From: Rhynchopus euleeides
Lineage: Eukaryota; Euglenozoa; Diplonemea; Diplonemida; Diplonemidae
Length of the DNA: 64,000 bases
Reading direction: 5' to 3'
Assembly (NCBI GenBank): GCA_963210315.1
Contig: OY723287.1
Coordinates: forward strand, 310,001 to 374,000
Every line of letters begins with the position of its first letter. Within the stretch, counting starts at the first letter, position 1. This document shows positions 33,301 through 43,102 of the stretch, in pieces. The position numbers were made by a program, and so were the translations under genes. A model generated the notes under the pieces. It was not told where the DNA came from. It saw only the letters and a program-made list of their open reading frames with translations, and ran no database searches.

Positions 33301-36190
33301 CTGCAGCAGCAGGCAACGTGCCCCACCCGGCGCTTGGTGTGCAGGTGTGTGTGCCGCATGTTGCGTCACAGCACAGGACGTTTGTGCACGACACTGCTGT
33401 GTCACCACACCTGATCGCCTCAGGTGCATTCTTCCGGATGTAGTTCGCGTCACACCCGAACATGCTGTAGTCGCAGTAGGCATCGCAGCACAGTGCGTCG
33501 TCACACGGCCCCGTGCTGCACTCGATCATCCCAGATGTGCTCTTCAGCCTGTGGCCCTGCTGGCACGTGTGTGTGTCGCATGTCTCCACGCAACACTTCG
33601 CATTCGTGCACGTCGCCACGTCTGCACCACACCGCTGTGCTGCCTTCGGAAGCAGATTCGCGTGCCCAGGATCCTTCGTGGGACAGTCGTAGAGCGTGCA
33701 CGTCACATCGCAGCACAGCGTGTCGGAGCACCCGGCGAGCAGAGGTGTTGCCTCGACACACACAATGCCTGGCGCAGTCGTCTTCTTCAGCATGTCCCCA
33801 GGACAGGTGTGCGACACACACGTCTCCAGGCAGCACAGCTCGTCTGTGCAAGTCGACAGTGCCGCACCGCACCTGTCGCCCGCTTTCGCCGCGTTGGCCG
33901 TCAGAGGTGCAGAACACGTCTTCAACTGGCAGGTGAAGTCGCAACACACTGCATCCGTGCAATCACCCACACTCCCGCCACACTCGATCGAACCTGCGTC
34001 TGACTTCTTCACCATGCCTGTCCCGCATGTGAAGGCGCTTTCAGAGCAAAGCACGTTGCAGCACTGTGCATCGGTGCACACCCCTCCAACACACGCAATG
34101 TCGGCGGCTGTGCCCTTCAGCGTTGTATCCGGCCCACACATGTGTGACGCACACGTCAGGTCGCAGCACACCGCAGTTGTGCACTCCGCTGTGGTCCCGC
34201 CACCACACTGCGTCAGCTCAGGGCTCGGGATCTTCTTGTAGTTGGGTGCGGTGCAGGTGGACGCGCCGTTGTTGCACAGTGCAGCGCAGCACATCCCGTC
34301 TGTGCAATCGGTTGACGACGCACCGCATCTGTTCCCTGCAGCAGCAGGCAACGTGCCCCACCCGACGCTTGGTGTGCAGGTGTGTGTGCCGCATGTTGCG
34401 TCACAGCACAGGACGTTTGTGCACGACACTGCTGTGTCACCACACCTGATCGCATCAGGTGCATTCTTCGGGATGTAGTTCGCGTCACACCCGAACATGC
34501 TGTAGTCGCAGTAGGCATCGCAGCACAGTGCGTCGTCACAGGGCCCCGTGCTGCACTCGATCATCCCAGATGTGCTCTTCAGCCTGTGGCCCTGCTGGCA
34601 CGTGTGTGTGTCGCATGTTGCGACGCAACACATATCCTTCGTGCATGAGGACACAGGCCCGCCACACAAAATAGGGCTTGAGAGCTTGTCGGCATATCCC
34701 GGGTGCAGCGCCGGGCAGTCGTGCAGTCTGCAAGTCGCCTCGCAGCACTCTGCGTCGGTACACGCAGACCCCGCACACACCGTGTCTGGCGATCCAGTCG
34801 GAGACATGCCTGCTGTACACCCATAGGTCTCGCACTTCTGCCGGCAGCACAGCTCCTCTGTGCACGCTCCTGCCGCTCCTCCGCACAACACCAAACCGCT
34901 GTTCGATACGGCGACGAGGCCCCCTGCACACGTGTATGTCCCGCACGTCGCATCGCAGCACATCTCATCGGAGCACCCATCCGTCATGGGGGACGCCTTC
35001 CCGCATATGCTGCTGATCGCTGACGTCCTCACCACCCAACCCAGCGAGCAGCTGTGCAGGACACAAGTCGCCAGGCAGCAGTCGTCGTTGCTGCAGTCCC
35101 CTGGCGTCGCCCCACACACATAACCCGACGACGCCGAGTCTGCAATCGCACCGGAAGGGCAGGAATGCGCACTGCACGTCACCTCGCAGCAGACGGCATC
35201 ACTACAATCCCCCTGTGTTGTGCCACACGCCACCCCTGCAGGCGAGGCCTTTGCCACGAGCCCCGCAGAGCAGGTGTGCCAGACGCAGGTCGCATCGCAG
35301 CACTGCTCCTGCTTACACTGCGCCCCGGTCCCCCCGCAGTAAATTGAAGAAGCCTGGGCCTTCAGCATATAGCCCGACCCACAGACGGCCGACCCGGCAG
35401 CCGCGCACGTCGCGTAGTCGGCAACGCAAGGTGCCTTCACCTCGTTGCATGTCGCAACGTGATCTGCAAAGCTGGCATGATCGATGTAGTATGTCCCCGA
35501 CCTGTCCCGTGTTTGTGCCCCGAAGTAGTAGTCCCCCAGCCCCATGCCGGAGTCGGCAGACGTGCGCACCAAATCCATGGGGTACACCACCGCCAGCACC
35601 TCCATGCAGTTGACGGACAGCCGCAGCGTCAAATCGGACTTTGAATATGTCAGGAGCAGGTGCGCCCAATCATCCGGGATCAGGGCTGTGTTCGACAGCT
35701 TTTCGAAACCAGGCCCCCTGATCCCAACCTTTCCGGTCGTGCTCACCTTGATGGACGCACCCCCGTTGCCCCTGGTGTCCCCCCCGATGGTGATCAGCGA
35801 CCTCCCTGTCCCGATGCTTTGGAAGAACGACTGCGGCATCACATACACCGACAGGCTGAAGTCGGAATTCCCCGTCGGGGCTAAGAAGGACTGCCCCAGG
35901 GACTGGATGACGCTCTCCGACAGGCGCCACGAGTTGCCGCAGATCGCATTGCCCCCGGTCCCTGTTGGGGACAGGACGATCATCACGCTGTTCAGGCCTA
36001 CGGAATCAGACAATTGTGTGCCATCAAAAGTGTACTGCGAGAATATCGCAGACTCGACACCAGGCAGGGTGCTCAGACATGCCGAGGCCGCGACAAACAG
36101 GGCGGCACCACGGAACCCAGAGATGCTGCAATTCGCAGCAGCAGCAGCAGCAGGAGGAGGGGTCCTGTTGGATGCTCGCCGCGCACCCAT
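30341..36190 (-). CDS. LamG / Cys-rich repeat / multi-pass membrane protein, 1949 aa
   Basis: ATG at 36190. Residues ~1-48 include a polyalanine stretch and a hydrophobic signal peptide (AALFVAASACLSTLP). Residues ~50-260 are LamG-like (IFSQYTFDG, FSLSVYVMPQ, DHASFADHVATCNEV). Residues ~262-1480 are some 32 Cys-rich modules (C-xx-H-x-C...CG...C-T/S-x4-CC), including a 1,035-bp unit repeated twice plus a partial. Residues ~1500-1790 hold 7-8 membrane helices (e.g. GITAGFALLCLGVLKLV, FIFAALLLLEAAYW). Residues ~1800-1949 are a polar tail. From about 31060 to 34630 the DNA is nearly identical to 6300-9180 of the paralog; lectin domain and tail are not. Same inferred role: large surface receptor, adhesin or channel-like protein. 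The 5' flank has (CAG)n and (CCA)n runs. Confidence 0.85.
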   Translation of the reverse strand: MGARRASNRTPPPAAAAAANCSISGFRGAALFVAASACLSTLPGVESAIFSQYTFDGTQLSDSVGLNSVMIVLSPTGTGGNAICGNSWRLSESVIQSLGQSFLAPTGNSDFSLSVYVMPQSFFQSIGTGRSLITIGGDTRGNGGASIKVSTTGKVGIRGPGFEKLSNTALIPDDWAHLLLTYSKSDLTLRLSVNCMEVLAVVYPMDLVRTSADSGMGLGDYYFGAQTRDRSGTYYIDHASFADHVATCNEVKAPCVADYATCAAAGSAVCGSGYMLKAQASSIYCGGTGAQCKQEQCCDATCVWHTCSAGLVAKASPAGVACGTTQGDCSDAVCCEVTCSAHSCPSGAIADSASSGYVCGATPGDCSNDDCCLATCVLHSCSLGWVVRTSAISSICGKASPMTDGCSDEMCCDATCGTYTCAGGLVAVSNSGLVLCGGAAGACTEELCCRQKCETYGCTAGMSPTGSPDTVCAGSACTDAECCEATCRLHDCPALHPGYADKLSSPILCGGPVSSCTKDMCCVATCDTHTCQQGHRLKSTSGMIECSTGPCDDALCCDAYCDYSMFGCDANYIPKNAPDAIRCGDTAVSCTNVLCCDATCGTHTCTPSVGWGTLPAAAGNRCGASSTDCTDGMCCAALCNNGASTCTAPNYKKIPSPELTQCGGGTTAECTTAVCCDLTCASHMCGPDTTLKGTAADIACVGGVCTDAQCCNVLCSESAFTCGTGMVKKSDAGSIECGGSVGDCTDAVCCDFTCQLKTCSAPLTANAAKAGDRCGAALSTCTDELCCLETCVSHTCPGDMLKKTTAPGIVCVEATPLLAGCSDTLCCDVTCTLYDCPTKDPGHANLLPKAAQRCGADVATCTNAKCCVETCDTHTCQQGHRLKSTSGMIECSTGPCDDALCCDAYCDYSMFGCDANYIRKNAPEAIRCGDTAVSCTNVLCCDATCGTHTCTPSAGWGTLPAAAGNRCGASSTDCTDGMCCAALCNNAASTCTAPNYKKIPSPELTQCGGGTTAECTTAVCCDLTCASHMCGPDTTLKGTAADIACVGGVCTDAQCCNVLCSESEVTCGTGMVKKSDAGSIECGESVGDCADSVCCDFTCQLKTCSAPLTDNAAKAGDRCGAALSTCTDELCCLETCVSHTCPGDMLKKTTAPGIVCVEATPLLAGCSDTLCCDVTCTLYDCPTKDPGHANLLPKAAQRCGADVATCTNAKCCVETCDTHTCQQGHRLKSTSGMIECSTGPCDDALCCDAYCDYSMFGCETNYIRKNAPEAIRCGDTAVSCTNVLCCDATCGTHTCTPSVGWGTLPAAAGNRCNGDCTSELCCAVTCGHPDFSCPLGTAPLSEVENVTCGATVQSCNHTACCLETPVADTLAPSPQPAPLSEQVQPVSDTGMAAVALTGAAVAGGFSAGAAMRLALAASPCREAIPRSVNPAGVEVDGSDAVGADLVSMGITAGFALLCLGVLKLVSLKGRVLCPRIFSEVDTQGLLRLPAVPLLLFQFFFQGMTLAGMNLVLHGDKVWHSTVGAAVVLLCLAVPVLTMRTVLRSVGVEAAYAVAVGRTNTPVLFLIGPGEWVNLTHKTMWVERYSTVIRTFRQGRMWFLLLEYAASFALSAVKATQPLSLAGCGHVKLASGFIFAALLLLEAAYWPHARSRDSACDTTMLGLQAAAMALLAAGYYTEDLDHWGFSAAAVLLLAAMCLLLLKAVLDVAATVYLLCTDRRELLQEDILAQRDAASQSLLSLTLLTNTDPSVSFSSPAVSPASGTSDTLLGSTWHRAPAAVLTTEPPRHLLKDNTPHEPGSLIRGLLGPAAATAANEPLLGKTKDESQDPITICSAWRSVPRAAVTEDHPAVDPLHHTPDSDTGRLADCLKDGAEFADPLESCLLSSFKGPRASFDSRSYGDPDPQSPDSFGLPLVRIVSSCRGFPRQAPTTPYTLGSSATSVSSHRPSVCL
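32491..34560 (-). repeat. Two tandem 1,035-bp higher-order repeat units
   Basis: The landmark at the GHRLKSTSGMIEC module recurs at 32491, 33526 and 34561, each exactly 1,035 bp apart. Units differ by only scattered substitutions (for example ETNYI, DANYI and SAGWG versus SVGWG). Confidence 0.85.
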
Positions 36191-36622
36191 CTGCCGCGTT
36201 GGATTCAGGGGGTGGTGGTGGTGGTGGTGCCACAGCGGTCCTCCCGCACACTGCTGCCGCTGGCCTAGACGGGCAGCGAGACGCAGCTTCAGCTGGGGCG
36301 CGAGCTTGCAGACATGGATGGGTGAGATCTAGAGAGACGAGCGAGGGTGCGAGGAGAGGGGGGGAAATGGAGGGGACAGGGTCTGCAAAGTGCTGCCCTG
36401 AACCGACCCGCGCAACACCCACTCACCTTTCCCGCGCAACAGAGAGAGAGAGAGGGGGGGTGGGTGGGTGGGTGGGGTAGAGCCTCTCTCTCCCCTCCCC
36501 CGCCTCCCCTCCGCCCCTTCCTGAGGGCAGCCGCGTGTTTTGATCTGGGGGGTGGTGGTGGTGGCGGTGGTGATGTGGCGTGGTGGCAAGATGTGTCTTT
36601 GGAAGAATGCATGTTTGCACTG
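36191..36622. other. 5' flank of the 30341-36190 gene
   Basis: Low-complexity (GGT)n, (GA)n and G-run DNA. Promoter and 5'UTR should be here; no specific motif recognised. Confidence 0.4.
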
Positions 36623-37426
36623 CAGGGCTAATCCTAAATCCGGGGGGGGTCGGGGCCAAAATCCAGTTTTGGGTGTCAAAAAAACGCGCTAAACAGGGAT
36701 CCCTGTTTGTGGGTGGTTTTCATGGAGGGGCACACCCACGGTGTCCAGAAAATGTGCGTTTTTGGACTGTTCCGCTCTCGCTCTCGTCACGCCTCCGTCG
36801 ATGCACCACTCAAAGGCAAAGGTTTTGACGGGGAGGCGCTGCGGCTCGGGTACATCTGCGCACCTTTCGTATAGCCCCAGACGGACCGGGATAGAGGAAC
36901 ACTGCAGGCTTGTTGCATGTGACTCGAAAGGACTTGGGTCCTGGACAGGCATACGCCACGGGGGGGTCTGGGGGGCGGAGCCCCCCAGCCGCCGGAGGCC
37001 ACGGTAGTGAGCGTCTGTATGTTACCTGCAAGAAAACCTGGTTTGGCTAACCCGTGTAGCGGGTTTGGCTGGGAATAAACAGGAAAAGGGGCGGGTGTCC
37101 AGAGGATTCATCATAAAGACGTCATCCCCCACGAGAAACACCTGGTCCACCCATTTTCCCATAAATAGGCCTCGACCTCACTCCTCGCTGGGAGACCGCA
37201 CCTCCAGTTTTTCGGACTTTTTCTGGTCGCAGTGTAACGATTCGCGACAGCGGTTTCCACGAGTATGTTTTTTCCCACACAGGCCCAAAAATTTCACCCG
37301 TTCCTGCATGGAGCTCCCAGTGGTAAAAAAACGCGCCAAACAGAGGTAAAAAAAACGCGCTAAACAGGGGAGAAATCTGGGAATTCCTGACCCCCGGGTT
37401 TGGGTATGAAGTTAGGATTAGCCCTG
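36623..37426. mobile_element. hAT-type non-autonomous element, 804 bp, TSD TTGCACTG
   Basis: Perfect 8-bp duplications TTGCACTG (36615-36622 and 37427-37434) and inverted ends CAGGGCTAATCCTAA. Contains one hairpin module (36960-37004) and AAAAAACGCGCTAAACAG repeats also found in the element at 62290-63010, so the two are related. Confidence 0.9.
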
Positions 37427-37434
37427 TTGCACTG

Positions 37435-39082
37435 CACTGCCATTTTTTTGCGTTGAAAAAGTGGGAGCTGAAAACCTGGGGTGCGGGGTGGGGGGGGTGG
37501 GGGGCTACGGGTTATTTCTTCCCCCCCGCTGCCATCCCGCAACAGTCACTCCGGCACTGCCTCTGCCCATCGGTGATCCGGGGGCGATGCCATTGCGGGA
37601 TGGCCTCACAGATCCTGTTCACTTTACAGGGATTCGAGTTCACATCACGTGGCGAGGCCAGACCGCTTGGCACTCCGGGACCCCGAGGGCACACACTGTT
37701 GGCGCCCCAACTGGAGACAACGGCGGCTGCCCCCAGATGGTTTCAGGGCTGGGTGCCAACCCTGCCTGCACCCCTCCAAACGCATACACACACACAAACG
37801 CCCCACACTCGGCTATCCTTCACCAACATCCGCATTGTAGTGCGGTGCGGTGGGGCCAAGCAGTATGGTCACGTGATGATTTCCTAAGGAATACCATTTC
37901 ACTGTGTCTTGTGTGCAGCGTGTGTATGTATGTGTCTGCAGTCGCGGGAGGCACGTTTCCTCGTTGTTTGCTGCCGGGTGGGGGGGGGGCACTGAACAAA
38001 ATTTTCAATTGGTGACATTCCAGTTCTTTTTCCCTGCTCGTTCTCGGCTATAATGATTTCCATCTGTATGCGTTTGACGCTTCCACAGCACAAAGAAACA
38101 ATAGTTGTTGGGTGGAGGTGTGGGGGAGAGGTAGGGCAGCTGACGCCCGTCAAGCCTCTCGGGACATATCGTACCCCTTTCGCTTGTTGGTCGAAGCACA
38201 AAACAACCCTTGTCCAGGAACTGCGAAAATCGTACTCCTTTCGCTTTATTGTAGACACCTTGTCCAGCAACTGTGTGAGAACAGTCCAGACTACTTTTTG
38301 TTGAGCGCACATTTGCTGTCCCAAGGCTGTGGTGAGGCCCTGTGAAGTGGCATGAAGGGTGCTAATCCTAAAGCTTCAGTTGAAAGATTTCCTTCGTTAC
38401 TTCGCGACTCCGCAAACGCTTCGTCGCTCGTAAAACAAAAACAGAACAGTTCCGGACAACTTTTTTTTCTCGCTGGAGCACACCTTGTATAGCAAGGCGT
38501 GTGTGAAAAGGCCTTGTGAAGCGGGGCACCAAGGCGATAATCCTAAAGCTTCGGCTGTACAATATTTCCTTCGTTATCACGATCACGGGATGTTGTCACG
38601 ACTCGGGGGGGGGGGGCATCGCCTTGTATCATTGAGCCACCTCCCTCTTCCGACAGAAAGCACCTTGGGGACCTTCGCTCAGAAGCGCAGAAGTAGCATA
38701 GTGTATCAGTTCTCGTGCGTCGTCTCTCGCATGAGAAGGGGCTTCTCCTTCACCCCCCCCCCCCACCCCACCACACCTCACCACGTCCACTGCCCGTTGG
38801 CTTCGCTACTTTCGTTCGCAGATTACGCACGCGTTCTCACTTGTAACCCAGCGGAGAAAAAAAACATACGGCTGGATGCATGGAGAAAGCGATAAAAAAC
38901 AGTATGGGGGACTTCGCTCAGAAGTGCACAAAAGCGAGCCGCCTCACAACAGAGGAGGCAAGCTGGCACAGTTTGACCGAGAGCGAAGAGGCCCCCAGTG
39001 GAGTGGGTACCTATGGGGGGTGTGTGTATGTGTGTGGTTATCAAGTTTTAAGGCGGTGTCGGCGGGGGGGGGGGGGGGGGGG
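37435..39082. other. Intergenic, no gene seen; contains solo repeat copies
   Basis: Includes 38158-38590, inverted relatives of the flanks of the 17190 gene (see next entry), and a family 2 mini element at 38906-38996. Remaining frames are low-complexity. Confidence 0.5.
38158..38590 (-). repeat. 'Empty' relatives of the flanks of the 17190-18683 cassette
   Basis: On the minus strand, 38430 to 38158 matches 17010-17149 followed directly by 18738-18826. The join falls at a single TGTGCGCTCAA, without the proline-rich gene. A further diverged unit follows at 38430-38590. The sequence includes AATAAAGCGAAAGGAGTACG, also found after the gene. Confidence 0.75.
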
Positions 39083-40732
39083 TAGGGCGGGTCGAAAGCC
39101 TGTCCCAAAATGGGGTTTTTCGACATAGCAGCCGCGGCCCTCTATTTGACCTTCTGACCCCCCAGAACCCACCATACCCCGGTTTTTGGGCCCTAGGAGT
39201 CCGATTTTCGGGCTCCCGAGCCCCGGAAAGTCGATTTTTGATGATGTCAAAATTTTGTTCCCTATACTGCACCTCAGGGTCACGCACGGGTTCGCCAGTC
39301 CACTATCAGCCCATGTGCAGGCCCACTTTCTCGACCTCCTCCACCCCTTCCTCCCCTGCGTCCTCAAGACCCTCCATAGGTGCCAATCCTGCATCTTTCG
39401 ACCCTCTTCCCACTCCAGCGTCGCACCAAACTGTTGAATGCGGGCAGCCACCATCTCCTTCTCTGTATACACTGCCAGATCATGCAAAGATGCATACTGA
39501 TGCAGAGTGGGAACCGTCATCAACTTGCACAGTGTGCGGTGCTTGGCTGCAAGGGACAGGCGGCACAACTGGCCACTGCTCCGACACTGAGATGCTGGTC
39601 TGGCCAACGAACTCTTTGTAAGTTGAAAGGTCTCCTCTGTCGGGAGGGGGGTTTGCGAACCAACCCTCACGACTTGCTCATGGCTTGCTGAGCAGGGCGT
39701 GCAATGACTTTCTGATTATTCAGGACGTGCATTCGAAGCCCGCGCACTTCTTCTGTGAAATGGTTGTTGCGAGAGTTGCACTGTGTGATTCCTTGATCCC
39801 CTTCCTCGCCTCAGCGTACGGAGGACGCTTGAATGTCCCGAGCATATCCTTCGCAGCGTCTTTAGCCAGTTCCGCGCACTCGTCATTTACATAAGGCGCG
39901 TGCAGCATAAATACCCGGACACTGTTCTGAGACCAGGTCCCACAGGACCCTGGTCTTGAGCGCCAGAAGAGAACCTTGATGATAAGCTCGGGCTCTGCGT
40001 TGCAGCTGGGTACTCGCTGCGCTCTTCCACCTCCCTTGACTGTCTGCATCCACAGGAGAAATGCTTCGCAGATAACGGCAGCAGTGGCAAGTGTTTAGTC
40101 GGGACAGTTTACCTGCCTTGCATTCTAAGGGGGTCTTTGCTGGTCGACAAACTTCGACAAACTTCTACAGTTTTCAGCCAATTCAACAGGAAATGCACCA
40201 AAATGCACTGACGACCACCCCGTAGCGAAGACCCCCTAAGAGAGCATTCTCATGAGGGCATCAACACTAATGCATCACTGTCGGCTATGATGACATCCTC
40301 CCTGTTCCTGGCAGCTCCGAGTTCAATAGCAGGCCACCCAACGACTGTGTCAGATGGCAGTATTCGATGGCATCTTCTCACTGTCCGAATCGTTGGGATA
40401 CGACGTTGTTTGTGGCGCGGATGAGCGGTTGCATCAGAAAATCACAGCCGCAGGATGGTGTGCGCTCGGACGTCCCAGGATGAGAGTGTTTTACTATCTG
40501 CCCGTGGCAGGCGTCCGTGCCATGACCCGGAGGTGCAGTATAGGGAACGGAAAAATTGACATCATCAAAAATCGACTTTCCGGGGCTCGGGAGCCCGAAA
40601 ATCGGACTCCTAGGGCCCAAAAACCGGGGTATGGTGGGTTCTGGGGGGTCAGAAGGTCAAATAAAGGGCCGCGGCTGCTATGTCGAAAAACACCATTTTG
40701 GGACAAAAAAACGGGGCTTTCGACCCCCCCTA
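39083..40732 (-). mobile_element. 1.65-kb element with about 210-bp inverted repeats
   Basis: 39083-39298 and 40515-40732 are inverted copies (TAGGGCGGGTCGAAAG at the left edge). The interior has two protein-like minus-strand frames (about 39720-40049 and 39300-39670, e.g. NDECAELAKDAAKDMLG and VPTLHQYASLHDLAVYTEKE) that I do not recognise and that are not in one frame. A family 1 mini element (40130-40235) has inserted in it. Confidence 0.7.
40130..40235. mobile_element. Mini inverted-repeat element, family 1, copy 3, TSD CTAAG
   Basis: GGGGTCTTTGCT to AGCGAAGACCCC, with 5-bp duplications CTAAG (40125-40129 and 40236-40240). Confidence 0.9.
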
Positions 40733-40735
40733 GGG

Positions 40736-41350
40736 CAGTGATGTAGAAATACGGTCGGATACGGTGGTTTTTCAAAATCGGGATACGGATACGGATACGG
40801 ATACGTATCCGGATACGGGATACGCTCTGCCTACCAAAGTGGGCCCAGCCCAGGTAAGCTGGTGCTAGGGGTGTGGGCAGCTGCCCTTGTCATTGGGTAA
40901 CGTGCCCGTTGTGGAGCGGGCACGTTGCTCTGCTATGCCCCCTTCAGGGTGTGGTGTGCACCCTCCTCCTCATCCCCCTTGGGGGCACAGCCACGGATGA
41001 TCCCAGGCCCTCCCAGAAGGGGATGCAGCAGGTTCATGTCAGAGGCCAATATGCACTCAATCTGCTGCAGAACCTCCACATGACCGTCTTCCGCCCATTG
41101 GTCTCCTTGACCGTCCCCTGACCGCCACGTCCACCACGAGCATTCTTGGTGCATCATTGGTTCCAGATCCGTCACCGTCTTCAGCACCGCCTGGCGACAG
41201 CCTCGGCGATGGCCTTCGTGTGGTGTGCCCGTCTGTACCCAAAGTACTCCCCCACCAAGTATATGGACCGTATCCTGACCGTATCCTATCGATTTCTGAA
41301 AAATTTGAATACGGATACGGATACGTATCCACCGTATCCTAACATCACTG
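40736..41350. mobile_element. hAT-type non-autonomous element, 615 bp, TSD CCCTAGGG
   Basis: Perfect 8-bp duplications CCCTAGGG (40728-40735 and 41351-41358), ends CAGTGATGT in both senses, subterminal GGATACGGATACG repeats. No hairpin module and no transposase. It inserted at the very edge of the 39083-40732 element. Confidence 0.9.
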
Positions 41351-41358
41351 CCCTAGGG

Positions 41359-42673
41359 GGGGGGGGGGGGAGGTGGGAAGGTGGGAAGAGTGGCTCTTCG
41401 CTCTTGGCACACCTTCTCCCGGCAAAGAGCAAAGAAAGTCGGTGGTTTTTTTCTCCTCTAAAAAGTAGGGGAGAGAAATATCAGGCACAAAGCAAGAATG
41501 CCATCTCACCCATGCCCCATCCCACCCGCACCCATACCCACACACAGTGTCACACACCCCCGTGGGTCGTGAAAGCAAAAATAGTGTGGCAACAAACCAA
41601 ACCACAATTTCCTGCAAACAGGAGGGGGGGGCGGGTATATTTTCCTTTGCAAGGCCTCTGCCAAAGGCGAGGGGACGGGGGGTGGGGTGGGTGGGTGGGG
41701 TGTGGGGAAACGGGAAGGCAGCAGGATAAAAAAAATGCGATTATTTTTTTTGGGGATGCAAAAAGCTGTGCCCCCCTCGGCTACAGGCCCGTTGGGCAAC
41801 ACAAGCGTTGCATCGTCCCGAGGCGGGGTGGGGGGAGGGGTGGCGGCGCACTTCAGAGGGGCCCAGCCCTCCTCGAGGCTGGAGTGAAAAACAATTCGGG
41901 AGTGCCTTCTCCTTCAACATCACGCTGAGCGTGCCGCCGAAGGAGAAGGCACTCCCGATACCGGGAACATTTAAATATCGGGCATCACACCCCCCGGCGC
42001 GATTGTTTCTCGTGGAAAAAAACGTCGCCAACAAAAAACAGGTGGGTGTGGCACACCCGCTTTTTTGGGGTGTGAATCGTGCCCTCTATTTCGAGTTCCT
42101 CTCGCTAGCTCCAGCCTCTGAGGGGTAGACCCTGCTTCTGCAGCGCGGCGTTTTGGGGATGAAAATTGCCCTGCTGCAGATACTCAAAAATTTATAAAGA
42201 ACAGACCCAACAGGCAGGGCAAGGGAGAGCAGTGACGAAGCGTTGGCCGGGAGATCAGCTGTGACACCGGCATTTTGACGAGAGCGAGCGAGATAGGTTC
42301 TGTTTGTGCAAACAGCTTCTGATCGCGAAAGGAGAGAGTCGGGGTTTTCAGGGGGAGCAGCACGCCTAGCGGCGCGCTGTCAATTTCATTTGAGAGAGAG
42401 AGTGAGGGGGGCCGGGGTGGTTGATGCGTCTGGTGTTTAAGCCATTCAGCGCATCGCGGCTTTGCGTTTGGCGGAGGCTTCAGGGGGGGACAGCAGCGCC
42501 CAGCAGCACGCTGTGAAGCAGTGTACAGAGTTGAGCTGCAGGGGGAAGGAAGCTCCAAGAGGCGCAGGATTCCGGAGGTGGGCTGCTGCCTGGCAGGGTG
42601 TTGGAGCGAACGCCTTGGCTGTGTGTGTGTGTGTGTGTGTGTGTGAGTGAGTGGCAAGACGGTTCGGCCGGGG
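41359..42673. other. Intergenic, no gene seen
   Basis: G/C runs, a (GT)n tract at about 42618-42645 and the 61-bp inverted repeat at 41897-41957. Confidence 0.5.
41897..41957. repeat. Perfect 19-bp inverted repeat with inner hairpin
   Basis: CGGGAGTGCCTTCTCCTTC and its exact complement enclose a 23-nt loop that itself pairs (CACGC-TGA-GCGTG). Could be a tiny transposon, a hairpin RNA or a terminator-like structure. Confidence 0.7.
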
Positions 42674-43102
42674 TTACAGCGCGTCGTCTTTGATGAAACG
42701 GTTTCCTTCAGAATCGGACTTCCCTGTGTGTGGGTGTGGGTGGTTGGGTGGAGGGGCAAAGATGTGCCGGGAAACTGCGTTTTTGGCGCAAATATAAAAG
42801 AGGGACACAGGGAAGAGCCGAAGGGTATTCGTCTATCGCGAGAGAACACTCCTGTGACACACCCTTGTGAGTACAACTCTCAGATATACCGATCTGACAA
42901 ACACAACACTGGCACATGTCTGTCACAGGGGGGACCCCACCCTAAAAAAGGTTTGCATACGTGGCTGCGCGCTCGCCGACACTTCGGCACGGTATCCGAT
43001 AAACGTGGCGTGCTGCCCCTCCCGGTTGCCCAGCTTCACGGGGTCGACGCCTGGTGTGTACTTCTGCGTCACCTCCGCCGGCGTTGCTGCCTGCTGACCC
43101 AT
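42674..43102 (-). CDS. Small two-exon protein, 63 aa, function unknown
   Basis: Exon 1 is 43102-42961 (ATG context AGACATGGG, 142 bp). Intron is 42960-42724 (237 bp, GTATGC...ACACAG). Exon 2 is 42723-42674, ending in TAA. The split codon (C|GG, Arg) and frame join exactly. The protein is soluble and polar: MGQQAATPAEVTQKY at the start, then PGVDPVKLGNREGQHATF, and KSDSEGNRFIKDDAL at the end. MGQQAAT could be an N-myristoylation site (MGxxxA/S/T). No known domain. Supported by the coherent splice signals, the same GTATG donor as neighbouring genes, and codon use like theirs. Upstream non-coding exons cannot be excluded. Confidence 0.5.

Noticed and set aside
30341..36190. Possible EGF/TNFR or metallothionein-type Cys repeats
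   Set aside because: The C-xx-H-x-C...CG...C-x5-CC spacing does not match those families; left as an unnamed Cys-rich module.
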